In this document: piece after piece, positions 1-6,584 of the stretch
Layout: each line of letters opens with the position of its first letter
How positions within the stretch are numbered: the stretch's first letter is position 1
Assembly (NCBI GenBank): GCA_027010905.1
Contig: JALVBA010000041.1
Coordinates: 1 to 13,532 of the forward strand
DNA from: Marinilabiliaceae bacterium
GTDB lineage: Bacteria; Bacteroidota; Bacteroidia; Bacteroidales; Marinilabiliaceae
Direction: 5' to 3'
DNA length: 13,532 nt
The notes under the pieces: generated by a model
Databases searched by the model: none
What the model saw: only the letters and a program-made list of their open reading frames with translations
What the model was told of the DNA's origin: nothing
Translations under genes and position numbers: made by a program

Positions 1-2
1 TA

Positions 3-992
3 CTTATACTAATCTTGACACTCCTTTTATCATCTTGCTCCGAAACACATAAAGCACCTGATGTTGAGAATATAAGAGTGAATTTCAAACTTATACCATT
101 CTACAAAGATTTGAGTGAGATCTCACCTGACAGTATGGAGCACTACCTGCCTACTTTAAAGAGCAAATATGGGGATTACCTAAAGGCTATCAGTATAAAA
201 GTTTTGCGCATAGGCTCACCCGACGACAAGGATTATGCCAACAATCTGAAAGAGTTTTTAAAGTATGATGCCAACAGGGATGTTTTTAGAAAGATTGACT
301 CCTTGTACCCCAACATCGAAATTTTCAGACCTGATATTGAACAGGCATTCAAATATTACAAATACTATTTTCCCAAAAATGATTGCCCTGATGTATACTT
401 TCACATTTCAGGGTTTAATCAATCTATTGTAGTAGACTCAACCTGGCTATCGGTAAGTATTGAGAAGTATCTGGGCTCAGGATGTCAGTTTTACAAATGG
501 CTGGAGATATACAACTACATACGCCGAAGTATGATTCCTGAAAAGGTTGTTCCCGATATTATGAAGGCTATTGCCTTAACGGGCTTTCCTTTCCAGCCCG
601 ACAAATATAACCTGCTTAACAACCTCATCTATCAGGGTAAGGTTCTCTATCTTGTACGACAAACTTGTCCCAGCCTGCCTGACACCCTGCTTTTTGATTT
701 TACAGAGAAGCAGCTAACGTGGACTGAGAATTTTGAAGCAGGCATATGGGGGTATATGATTGAGCAAAAGCATCTGTTTAGTACGGATAGAATGGTCATT
801 CAGAAATATATTGGCGAAGGCCCATTCAACTCATACCTCGGAGAGGAATCACCCGGAAAGATTGGTGGCTATGTAGGATACAAAATAGTAGAAAAGTATA
901 TGGGGAAAAACCCTACAATTACTCTGCAACAACTAATGAAAGAACAAAGCGGACAAAAAGTACTGTCGGACTCAGGGTATAGTCCGGGTTGA
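3..992 (+). CDS. gldB: GldB-family lipoprotein (5' end outside window)
   Basis: The frame is open from base 3, the first codons give a hydrophobic stretch (LILILTLLLSSC), and Cys at 36-38 sits in a lipobox (LLSSC). This is the end of a lipoprotein signal peptide whose start codon lies upstream of the window; the TTG at 15 is an internal Leu codon, not the start. The mature protein matches my memory of the GldB family, notably the segment around PDVYFHISGFNQSIVVD (about 387-437), KYLGSGCQFY after it, and the RRSMIPEKVVPDIMKAIAL region. GldB is a cell-envelope lipoprotein needed for gliding in Flavobacterium, but homologues also occur in non-gliding Bacteroidales, so motility should not be inferred from this gene. 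The stop codon (990-992) lies inside a degenerate short repeat. The family is fairly sure; the role in this organism is unknown. Confidence 0.82.
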   Translation, partial: LILILTLLLSSCSETHKAPDVENIRVNFKLIPFYKDLSEISPDSMEHYLPTLKSKYGDYLKAISIKVLRIGSPDDKDYANNLKEFLKYDANRDVFRKIDSLYPNIEIFRPDIEQAFKYYKYYFPKNDCPDVYFHISGFNQSIVVDSTWLSVSIEKYLGSGCQFYKWLEIYNYIRRSMIPEKVVPDIMKAIALTGFPFQPDKYNLLNNLIYQGKVLYLVRQTCPSLPDTLLFDFTEKQLTWTENFEAGIWGYMIEQKHLFSTDRMVIQKYIGEGPFNSYLGEESPGKIGGYVGYKIVEKYMGKNPTITLQQLMKEQSGQKVLSDSGYSPG

Positions 993-1075
993 GGAGTTGA
1001 GGAACTGAGGAATTGATTATCGAACTACAAACAATAGCTCAATTAACCATTTAGCCATGTAACCCTTTAACCATG
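989..1075. repeat. Degenerate short tandem repeats filling the gldB-amidohydrolase gap
   Basis: Two runs of imperfect 8-9 base units fill most of this spacer. The first is TTGAGGAG, TTGAGGAAC, TGAGGAAT at 989-1013. The second is TTAACCAT, TTAGCCATG, TAACCCT, TTAACCATG at 1043-1075. The gldB stop codon lies in the first run, and the start codon of the downstream gene is the end of the last unit of the second. No Shine-Dalgarno-like sequence and no terminator is seen here. Confidence 0.5.
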
Positions 1076-1861
1076 CAACTATCAATAATTCAATTCACAC
1101 CCATTTTTGGTGATATCGACAAAAATATAGAGCAGTTAACCAAGCTTATTGAGAAGGTTGATGAGGCTAACCTTATTGTTCTGCCGGAACTTGCATCCAC
1201 AGGGTATAAGTTTAAGGACAGAGATGAGGCAATGACTCTATCTGAAAGAGCTAACGACAGCAGATTTCTGAGTTTCCTCTCCGGGGTTGCTTCGCGTAAA
1301 AGTTGCTATATCGTTGCAGGATTTAACGAACGTGAAGGTGAAAAACTTTATAACTCATCGGCACTAATTGGATCGGGAGGCATTGTGGGAGTCTATCGTA
1401 AACTTCATCTTTTTTGGGATGAGAAGAAGATATTTGAACCCGGCAATCTGGGACTTCCTATCTTTGATACGGAGATTGGTAAAATTGGTATGCTTATCTG
1501 TTTCGACTGGATGTTTCCTGAAGCCTGGCGTACCCTTGCTCTGAAAGGTGCGTCAGTAATTGCCCACCCTTCCAACCTTGTGTTGCCTTATTGCCAATCT
1601 GTTACTCCATCCTATTCACTTATAAATCGTATTTTTATTGCTACAGCAAACAGGTTAGGAACAGAGCAAGAGCTGACATTTACCGGCAATTCAATTATCA
1701 CAAACCCTATTGGTGAGGTTATTGCCCACGGTTCAACAGATAAAACAGAGATTATAACTGCTATTTTTAATCCCCTGTTAGCCTTAAATAAAAAAATCAC
1801 TCCGGAAAATGATGCCTTCACAGACAGGCGAGCGGATGTGTATGGAGATCTGAGAGTTTAG
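1073..1861 (+). CDS. Nitrilase-superfamily carbon-nitrogen hydrolase
   Basis: This 262-residue protein has the length and catalytic triad of the nitrilase/amidase superfamily. The residues are Glu39 in LPELASTGY, Lys110 in YRKLHLF and Cys143 in CFDWMFPEAWR; the cysteine forms the acyl-enzyme on amides, carbamoyl compounds or nitriles. The later GNSIITNPIGEV segment is also typical. The enzyme should be cytoplasmic, as no signal peptide is present. The substrate cannot be read from the sequence; omega-amidase, beta-ureidopropionase-like or other amidohydrolase activities are all possible. The start is the ATG at 1073, at the end of a short repeat unit. A hairpin with a T tract immediately after the stop suggests transcription ends here, so the gene is probably not cotranscribed with the DUF2520 gene. 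Confidence 0.85.
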   Translation: MQLSIIQFTPIFGDIDKNIEQLTKLIEKVDEANLIVLPELASTGYKFKDRDEAMTLSERANDSRFLSFLSGVASRKSCYIVAGFNEREGEKLYNSSALIGSGGIVGVYRKLHLFWDEKKIFEPGNLGLPIFDTEIGKIGMLICFDWMFPEAWRTLALKGASVIAHPSNLVLPYCQSVTPSYSLINRIFIATANRLGTEQELTFTGNSIITNPIGEVIAHGSTDKTEIITAIFNPLLALNKKITPENDAFTDRRADVYGDLRV

Positions 1862-1896
1862 GTTTGGTGCTGGGTGCATTAACCAACCTATTTTTT
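1861..1896 (+). terminator. Probable intrinsic terminator after the amidohydrolase gene
   Basis: GGTTTGGT (1861-1868) pairs with ACCAACC (1882-1888), leaving one bulged T and a 13-base loop, followed at once by TATTTTTT. The stem starts on the last base of the stop codon. It is moderately stable and AT-tolerant, so the call is likely but not certain. Confidence 0.5.
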
Positions 1897-1971
1897 CAAT
1901 AACCTTTTATCTAGCAGGTCTAATAGCCGGTTTTTTTATATCTTCATATCCTATATTTTAACTAATAATCT

Positions 1972-2742
1972 ATGGATATTGTATTAATTGGAGCCGGAAA
2001 TGTAGCAACCCAACTGGGATTCGCTTTAAATAAACATCACAACATAACTCAGGTATTCAGCAGACAATTGACTAATGCCTCACTGTTAGCCGGGAGACTG
2101 AATGCTAAAGCTACGGACAATATAGAAAGTATATCTGACAGTGCTGACATCTATCTCATATCAGTATCTGATGATGCTATTACTCCACTAATAGAGAAAC
2201 TGCCACACACTAAAGGTACAGTAGCTCACACAGCAGGAAGTGTTTCGGTTGATGTTTTGAATAGATTTGAGAATCATGGAATCTTCTACCCTTTTCAAAC
2301 TTTTACCAAAAACAGAGATATCTCGTTTAACAATATCCCTATTCTGATTGATGGAGATAAAGAGAGCACTACAGAACAACTATTAAAGTTAGCGTCATCC
2401 GTAACAACAAACACATACATAGTAGATAGTGCCCAACGCCTTCTACTACACATTGCAGCTGTTTTTGCAAGTAACTTCACAAATCATCTTTACCATATCT
2501 CCAAAACCATATCCAACAGTGCCGAACTACCTTTTGATATCCTTCAGCCATTAGTTGAGGAGACTGTTTCAAAGGCTTTTGAGACCGCTCCGGAAAGTTC
2601 ACAAACAGGTCCGGCATCAAGAGATGACAGACAGACAATGCAGAAACACATTGAGATATTAAACAGCTCTTTTGGTGACAATAACCTTGCTGAACTGTAC
2701 AAAAATATCTCCAAGCGAATTATCGGTAGTATACAACCATAG
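1972..2742 (+). CDS. Rossmann-fold / DUF2520 protein
   Basis: The 256-residue protein opens with a dinucleotide-binding motif, GAGNVAT (Gly7, Gly9, Ala12), as in NADP-dependent oxidoreductases of the 6-phosphogluconate dehydrogenase-like group. The C-terminal half has the marks of DUF2520: a FYPFQTFTK segment, the helix HIAAVFASNFTNHLY starting at His160, and TGPASRDD followed by KH. The family is widespread in Bacteroidota but, as far as I know, has no assigned reaction; a pyrroline-carboxylate-reductase-like or ketopantoate-reductase-like dehydrogenase fold is expected. The product should be cytoplasmic. The kdsC-like gene starts only 29 bp after its stop, so the two are probably cotranscribed. 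The family assignment is firm; the function is unknown. Confidence 0.85.
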   Translation: MDIVLIGAGNVATQLGFALNKHHNITQVFSRQLTNASLLAGRLNAKATDNIESISDSADIYLISVSDDAITPLIEKLPHTKGTVAHTAGSVSVDVLNRFENHGIFYPFQTFTKNRDISFNNIPILIDGDKESTTEQLLKLASSVTTNTYIVDSAQRLLLHIAAVFASNFTNHLYHISKTISNSAELPFDILQPLVEETVSKAFETAPESSQTGPASRDDRQTMQKHIEILNSSFGDNNLAELYKNISKRIIGSIQP

Positions 2743-2771
2743 AAATTGTTATCTTCGTTTCAAAAAAAAGC

Positions 2772-3287
2772 ATGAGTAACTTCAAAGAAGATTTAACTAA
2801 AATAAAAGCCTTTGTTTTTGATGTTGATGGTGTATTATCAGCTGGGGTGCTAAACCTCAACACCAATGGCATCCCAATACGCACGGCAAACATTAAAGAT
2901 GGATACGCCATTCACATGGCTGTAAAATTAGGTTTCCCAATGGCAATAATAACCGGTGGTAATTGTAAAAACATTATAAAAAGGTATGGACGACTTGGAA
3001 TAACAGATATCTACATGGATTCATTTAACAAGTTGGAACGCTTCAACGAATGGATTGAGAAAAAAAACTTAAAGGCTAAGGAGATACTTTACATGGGTGA
3101 CGACCTTCCAGATTATCCGGTAATGAATGTTGTGGGAGTTGCTACAGCACCTGCTGATGCTGCCGAGGAGGTTAAATCTCTCTGCAAATACATATCAGAC
3201 AAAAAAGGTGGAGAGGGCTGTGTAAGAGATGTAATAGAGCAGGTTATGCGAGCTCAGCATAAATGGTCGGTTGACCACAAATGGTAA
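2772..3287 (+). CDS. kdsC: KdsC-type HAD phosphatase (3-deoxy-D-manno-octulosonate 8-phosphate phosphatase)
   Basis: At 171 residues this is a capless C0-type HAD phosphatase of KdsC length. The motifs are in order: nucleophile Asp17 and acid/base Asp19 in FVFDVDGVL, Thr61 in AIITGG, Lys87 in the position of the motif III lysine, and Asp110/Asp111/Asp114 in GDDLPDYPV. The C-terminal GGEGCVRDVIEQV segment matches the KdsC tail that reaches into a neighbouring subunit. KdsC releases phosphate from KDO-8-phosphate in making the KDO of lipopolysaccharide. The variant KDO/KDN or sialic-acid phosphatases of the same family cannot be excluded without other sugar genes nearby. It sits between the DUF2520 gene and the prenyltransferase gene, all on the same strand with short gaps. 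Confidence 0.82.
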   Translation: MSNFKEDLTKIKAFVFDVDGVLSAGVLNLNTNGIPIRTANIKDGYAIHMAVKLGFPMAIITGGNCKNIIKRYGRLGITDIYMDSFNKLERFNEWIEKKNLKAKEILYMGDDLPDYPVMNVVGVATAPADAAEEVKSLCKYISDKKGGEGCVRDVIEQVMRAQHKWSVDHKW

Positions 3288-3345
3288 TTATTTGAATTTG
3301 TCATCATCTTTTAATAGCTTTAAGACTTACAGCAAAACTTACATT

Positions 3346-4290
3346 ATGGCATATCTAAAACTCATCCGGATAAAGAATCTAATAATAATTACCCTACTGC
3401 AAATTCTGTTAAGATATGGGTTGATAATCCCTATATTGGAGAAGTACAACATTGAACCTGCACTATCAGACATAAACTTTTTTTTATTGGTATTCTCAAC
3501 TATTCTTCTGGCTGCTTCAGGATATGTAATAAACGACTATTTCGATCTGCGCACAGACCGGATTAACAGACCGGAGAATGTGATAGTAGGAAAACTTGTT
3601 AAGCGAAGGATAGCACTTCTTTTGCATGTGCTGTTCTCCTTCACCGGGGTATTTATTGGTTTGTACATAGCGTACATAACTCGCAAAGAGAATTATGTAT
3701 TTATGTACATCTTTATCCCTGCTATCCTCTGGTCATACTCCACAATACTTAAAAAGCAGGTCTTAATTGGCAATCTATCCATCGCTTTCCTTACTGCCAT
3801 AGTGCCTTATCTGGTCGTCTCATTGGAGTTTGCTGCACTTGAACGTGTTCACGGTAGGGAGATTATTAACTCAACTGCCTGCTCTCTAGCCTGGTTTTGG
3901 ACTACAGGCTTTGCATTTTTTGCATTTATAACAACCCTTACCCGTGAAATAATTAAAGATATTCAGGATATTCAGGGCGACAAAGCAATCGGTTGCAAAA
4001 CGCTTCCCATCGAGATTGGAGTACCCTATTCAAAGGCTATAGTATCAATTCTATCTATAGCTTCGGTAGTTGCTATCTGGTTAATATTCTCCCTGATGAA
4101 TAATTTCAGCTCAATACCCTACGCAACTCCCTTCCTGTTAATATTTATAACGCTTCCGTACACATACCTCGTCTACACAATAGTAACAGCAACTACCCCT
4201 GCACATTTCGGTAAAGCCAGTGCAATTTCAAAATGGATAATGCTTTTTGGCGTACTGTTTATTGCTATGGCAGGATATAATTTCAGATAA
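3346..4290 (+). CDS. UbiA-family prenyltransferase (geranylgeranylglycerol-phosphate geranylgeranyltransferase-like)
   Basis: This is a polytopic inner-membrane protein of 314 residues from the ATG at 3346. The frame can be extended to a TTG at 3271, but that would overlap kdsC and add a polar, unconvincing N-terminus. Both aspartate-rich motifs of UbiA intramembrane prenyltransferases are present: NDYFDLRTD (Asn63 to Asp71) and KDIQDIQGD (Asp205, Asp208, Asp212). Several hydrophobic segments alternate with loops in the expected way. Homologues in Bacteroidota are commonly labelled as the archaeal-type digeranylgeranylglyceryl-phosphate synthase; the true acceptor there is not certain, and MenA or another quinone prenyltransferase is the main alternative. 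The gene lies 58 bp after kdsC and probably ends that operon. A convergent gene with its own terminator follows. Confidence 0.82.
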   Translation: MAYLKLIRIKNLIIITLLQILLRYGLIIPILEKYNIEPALSDINFFLLVFSTILLAASGYVINDYFDLRTDRINRPENVIVGKLVKRRIALLLHVLFSFTGVFIGLYIAYITRKENYVFMYIFIPAILWSYSTILKKQVLIGNLSIAFLTAIVPYLVVSLEFAALERVHGREIINSTACSLAWFWTTGFAFFAFITTLTREIIKDIQDIQGDKAIGCKTLPIEIGVPYSKAIVSILSIASVVAIWLIFSLMNNFSSIPYATPFLLIFITLPYTYLVYTIVTATTPAHFGKASAISKWIMLFGVLFIAMAGYNFR

Positions 4291-4323
4291 AAAAAATCCC
4301 CCTGAATAAAATATCCAGAGGGA
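4289..4323 (-). terminator. Intrinsic terminator of the minus-strand T9SS-cargo gene
   Basis: Read on the minus strand, TCCCTCTG (4323-4316) pairs with CAGGGGGA (4304-4297). All 8 positions pair, one of them a G-U wobble, around an 11-base loop, and 8 T residues follow (4296-4289). On the plus strand the same stem has a C-A mismatch and no T run after it, so it mainly serves the minus-strand gene, whose stop lies 23 bp before it. Confidence 0.8.
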
Positions 4324-4345
4324 GTGTGTATTTGTAAGGTTTCTA

Positions 4346-5668
4346 TTATTTCTTAATAAACTTAGTCGTTTTTATTCCACTGTCACTTTTTAATGTAACA
4401 ACGTAAACACCTTTCTTCAAACTACTAACATTAACCGGTTCATTTGCACTTAATATCTGTTTCTGCATAATAGCTTTACCATCAACATTGTAGATTGTAA
4501 GAAGTGATGCTTCATACAAATTGCTGATATATACATAGTCGGTTGCAGGGTTTGGATAGAGATAGAAGTCGCCATTCGGTAATTTTGGGTCAACAGGTTT
4601 ATTAATAGCTACTACAGAGTAGAAATATACAGACTTGAGGTGATTCTCATATTTACTACTTGTTTTATCCCAGTAAAAAGTTGCCTCCTCAACCTTAATT
4701 CCATCTTCATTGTATGAGTATGCATCCCGTCTGTTTTCAACCCAACTGCCAGATGAATTATCCCATTTATTGTAAACCTCTTCGGTAAGCTGCCCTTTAG
4801 AATCAAATATTTTTGAGTGACTGGTTGCCCTGTTCCAATCATCAGCACCCACATTCCAATCTTCACGTACCTCAACAACACCGGCCTCATCCTCTTCGCC
4901 TGAAACAGAAAAAGCTCTGACATTTTTCCATGAATCACTCTCCTTGTCCCAGTCAATAATCTGGTGTGATTTTAGTTTTCCTTCAGTATCGTATTCGTAG
5001 ATACATTGCCACTCGTCACCCCAAGCATCAGTAGCCTTGTCGTACGACTTGTTCTGTAACTCCAACAGATTTCCCTCTTCGTCGTACAAGCATGAGTAGT
5101 TCCAGTAATTTTCCCACCTGTTATCAACACTATTCCATGTTAGAGTATTATAACCAGATAATCTTCCTTCCTGATTATACTCCTGACTCTGTTGCCATTT
5201 ATCAATCCATCTACTGTTATCTTTTTCCCATTCAGAATAGAGTACAACCAACCCCTCATTGTTAATATCTTGTTGATAACTTTTTCTCCAGACATAAACC
5301 CAATCGTTGGTCAAATCATCCCACTTTAAAGTCTGAGTTTGCAGTACTGTATTGTTCTCCGCACATAAATAGACCACTTTTTTACCATTCTTCCATACGT
5401 TCATATCACTGAACTGAAACTGGTAGCTTCGTAGGTTGTTACTATGGTCATACACGTAGCTGTATTTTGAATCTAGAACCCACTCATCACCACTGTTAAT
5501 GTAGGTATACGTTGAATCTAAACGGTAATAAAAACTATCCACCACCTCAACTTTCTGTCCAACTAAAAAACTCAAATCCATGCTTTTAGCAGTCAACTCA
5601 AAATCCTGAGAATACACAAACCCTCCCCATGCGACAAGTGTCGCCACAATGCTTAAAATACGTCTCAT
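4346..5668 (-). CDS. Secreted aromatic-repeat protein with T9SS type A sorting domain
   Basis: The protein has 440 residues from the ATG at 5668; an in-frame TTG further upstream would put 16 polar residues ahead of the signal peptide and is rejected. A Sec signal peptide (about residues 1-20, MRRILSIVATLVAWGGFVYS) precedes a mature region made of repeats. Residues 91-338 are eight consecutive 31-residue units, with a slightly shorter unit before (62-90) and a partial one after. Each unit has Trp near position 2, a Y-x-Y-D-x-E-G-x-L-like core and usually a Trp near position 26. The last 75 residues form a type IX sorting domain (YPNPATDYVYI, IYNVDGK, LKKGVYVV, ending KFIKK). This predicts export to the outer membrane surface or medium. 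The repeats recall YD-type or DUF3836-like repeats, but I cannot name the family, and no enzymatic motif is visible. Confidence 0.8.
   Translation of the reverse strand: MRRILSIVATLVAWGGFVYSQDFELTAKSMDLSFLVGQKVEVVDSFYYRLDSTYTYINSGDEWVLDSKYSYVYDHSNNLRSYQFQFSDMNVWKNGKKVVYLCAENNTVLQTQTLKWDDLTNDWVYVWRKSYQQDINNEGLVVLYSEWEKDNSRWIDKWQQSQEYNQEGRLSGYNTLTWNSVDNRWENYWNYSCLYDEEGNLLELQNKSYDKATDAWGDEWQCIYEYDTEGKLKSHQIIDWDKESDSWKNVRAFSVSGEEDEAGVVEVREDWNVGADDWNRATSHSKIFDSKGQLTEEVYNKWDNSSGSWVENRRDAYSYNEDGIKVEEATFYWDKTSSKYENHLKSVYFYSVVAINKPVDPKLPNGDFYLYPNPATDYVYISNLYEASLLTIYNVDGKAIMQKQILSANEPVNVSSLKKGVYVVTLKSDSGIKTTKFIKK
4655..5485 (-). repeat. Array of 93-bp (31-residue) coding repeats
   Basis: This region encodes residues 62-338 of the T9SS cargo protein. 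Units 2 to 9 (nucleotides 5398-4655) are each exactly 31 residues, with no insertion or deletion over 744 bp. The first unit (5485-5399) has 29 residues. The units are well diverged from one another, keeping mainly the Trp, Tyr, Asp and Gly positions. Confidence 0.75.
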
Positions 5669-5749
5669 GTTGTTCGTTAATGGTTGTTTCCACTCCTTGA
5701 TACGGAAAGAAACCAAAATAGTTCTACTTTATCACCATTTTATTACTAT

Positions 5750-5757
5750 CAAAAGTA
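5750..5757 (-). promoter_or_regulatory. Possible -7 element for the T9SS-cargo gene
   Basis: On the minus strand 5757-5750 reads TACTTTTG, a full match to the Bacteroidetes -7 consensus TAnnTTTG. It lies about 80 bp upstream of the ATG at 5668. The nearest TTTG upstream (5774-5771) is only 13 bp away, shorter than the roughly 20 bp usual for a -33 element, so the call is tentative. Confidence 0.35.
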
Positions 5758-5809
5758 AAAAATATTCATTCAAATAAAAATTGGCTACGTTCGTCAAAAA
5801 GTCAACCCT

Positions 5810-6402
5810 ATGAAAAAATTAACAAATATCACCTTCGAAAATATTATACTGGCAAGTAACTCTTCCCAAAGAAAAGAGATATTAGAAAGCATTAACATCC
5901 ATTTCATTGTAAAAGTAAAAAAAACACCTAAAGAAACCTATCCTGACCATTTAAGTAAAACTAAGATTCCGGAGTATCTGGCAATCAAGAAAGCCTCTTT
6001 CTACAGTGATGAGATTAACCAACCCAATACGCTATTAATTACTGCCGATACAATTGTTTTCAGCGACAACCGTGTATTTTAGGCAGACCTGCTGATTACG
6101 ATGAAGCATTTGAGATGTTGAAACTTCTTTCAGGAAAAGCTCACAAGGTTATAACCGGTGTGGCAATCACATCACAAAAGAAGCAAACAGTGTTCAACTC
6201 TGTGACAACAGTATACTTTAAAATGTTGACAAACGATGAGATTGACTACTACATCCGAACCTTTAAACCTTATGACAAAGCAGGAGCTTACGGCATTCAG
6301 GAGTGGATAGGAATGGTTGGGATAGAGAGAATTGAAGGTTCATACTACAATATTGCTGGACTACCAATACAAAAGTTATATGCAGAGCTTCTAGCGTATT
6401 AA
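5810..6402 (+). pseudogene. maf: Maf-family nucleoside triphosphate pyrophosphatase, frameshifted
   Basis: The first frame (5810-6082) starts with the Maf signature LASNSSQRKEIL (Ser16-Leu25) and carries the catalytic-loop Asp80 in ITADTIV, then meets TAG at 6080-6082. The rest of the family continues without loss in the -1 frame: GRPADYDEA, LSGKAHKVITGVAI, PYDKAGAYGIQ and YYNIAGLPI, to the stop at 6400-6402. Moving one base back at the T tract (6077-6080) gives RVFLGRP and a product of about 197 residues, the normal Maf length. Maf proteins hydrolyse non-canonical or modified nucleotides, such as dTTP/UTP-type or m7GTP-type substrates by subfamily. Nothing else is decayed, so this is either a very recent mutation or a homopolymer sequencing error. 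No terminator is visible after it. Confidence 0.85.
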
Positions 6403-6470
6403 GAAAGATAGAGATATATTTTTTCAAGTTGGATACCCATGCTACTTAAGAAGAACTAAAGAGTTTTTAT

Positions 6471-6478
6471 TATCTTTG
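6471..6478 (+). promoter_or_regulatory. Possible -7 promoter element of the giant gene
   Basis: TATCTTTG matches the Bacteroidetes -7 consensus TAnnTTTG exactly. It lies 106 bp before the start codon at 6585, leaving a leader of about 100 bases. No TTTG or TTG is seen at the usual -33 distance. Its last three bases extend into the long inverted repeat that follows, which is compatible with control by a repressor or by leader structure. Confidence 0.35.
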
Positions 6479-6517
6479 CAATATTCTAAGTTTGCCGTTG
6501 GGAAAATTAGAATATTG
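6479..6517. repeat. 11-bp perfect inverted repeat in the leader of the giant gene
   Basis: CAATATTCTAA (6479-6489) and TTAGAATATTG (6507-6517) are exact reverse complements around a 17-base spacer. The RNA stem can grow at its base by G-U, U-A and U-A pairs (6476-6478 with 6518-6520). No T run follows directly, so it does not look like a terminator of maf. Confidence 0.6.
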
Positions 6518-6543
6518 TAACAATTAGTGTATTTTTTGTTACA
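6516..6543. repeat. Second inverted repeat in the same leader
   Basis: TGTAACA (6516-6522) and TGTTACA (6537-6543) are exact reverse complements around a 14-base AT-rich loop. The left arm shares two bases with the right arm of the preceding inverted repeat (five if that stem's extended base is counted), so the two hairpins cannot both form fully. A 14-bp AT-only palindrome (6559-6572) lies just downstream, before the start codon. Confidence 0.45.
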
Positions 6544-6584
6544 GATATAAAATAGAAATAAATAATTATTTACAACATAAAATT

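Noticed and set aside
2750..2757. TATCTTCG as a -7 element for kdsC
   Set aside because: It has one mismatch to TAnnTTTG, would leave a leader of only a few bases, and the 29-bp gap suggests cotranscription with the DUF2520 gene.
3271..3345. N-terminal extension of the prenyltransferase from TTG 3271
   Set aside because: It overlaps the kdsC end, begins with TTG and adds 25 polar residues; ATG 3346 gives the usual UbiA N-terminus.
5669..5716. N-terminal extension of the T9SS cargo protein from TTG 5716
   Set aside because: It would bury the signal peptide behind 16 polar residues; the ATG at 5668 starts a normal Sec signal.
6073..6082. Programmed -1 frameshift in maf
   Set aside because: The site lacks an X-XXY-YYZ slippery heptamer in the right frame and Maf is not known to use frameshifting; mutation or sequencing error is simpler.
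6559..6572. AT-only palindrome as a defined operator
   Set aside because: A 14-bp palindrome made only of A and T is easily produced by chance in this AT-rich leader; mentioned only with the stronger repeats.
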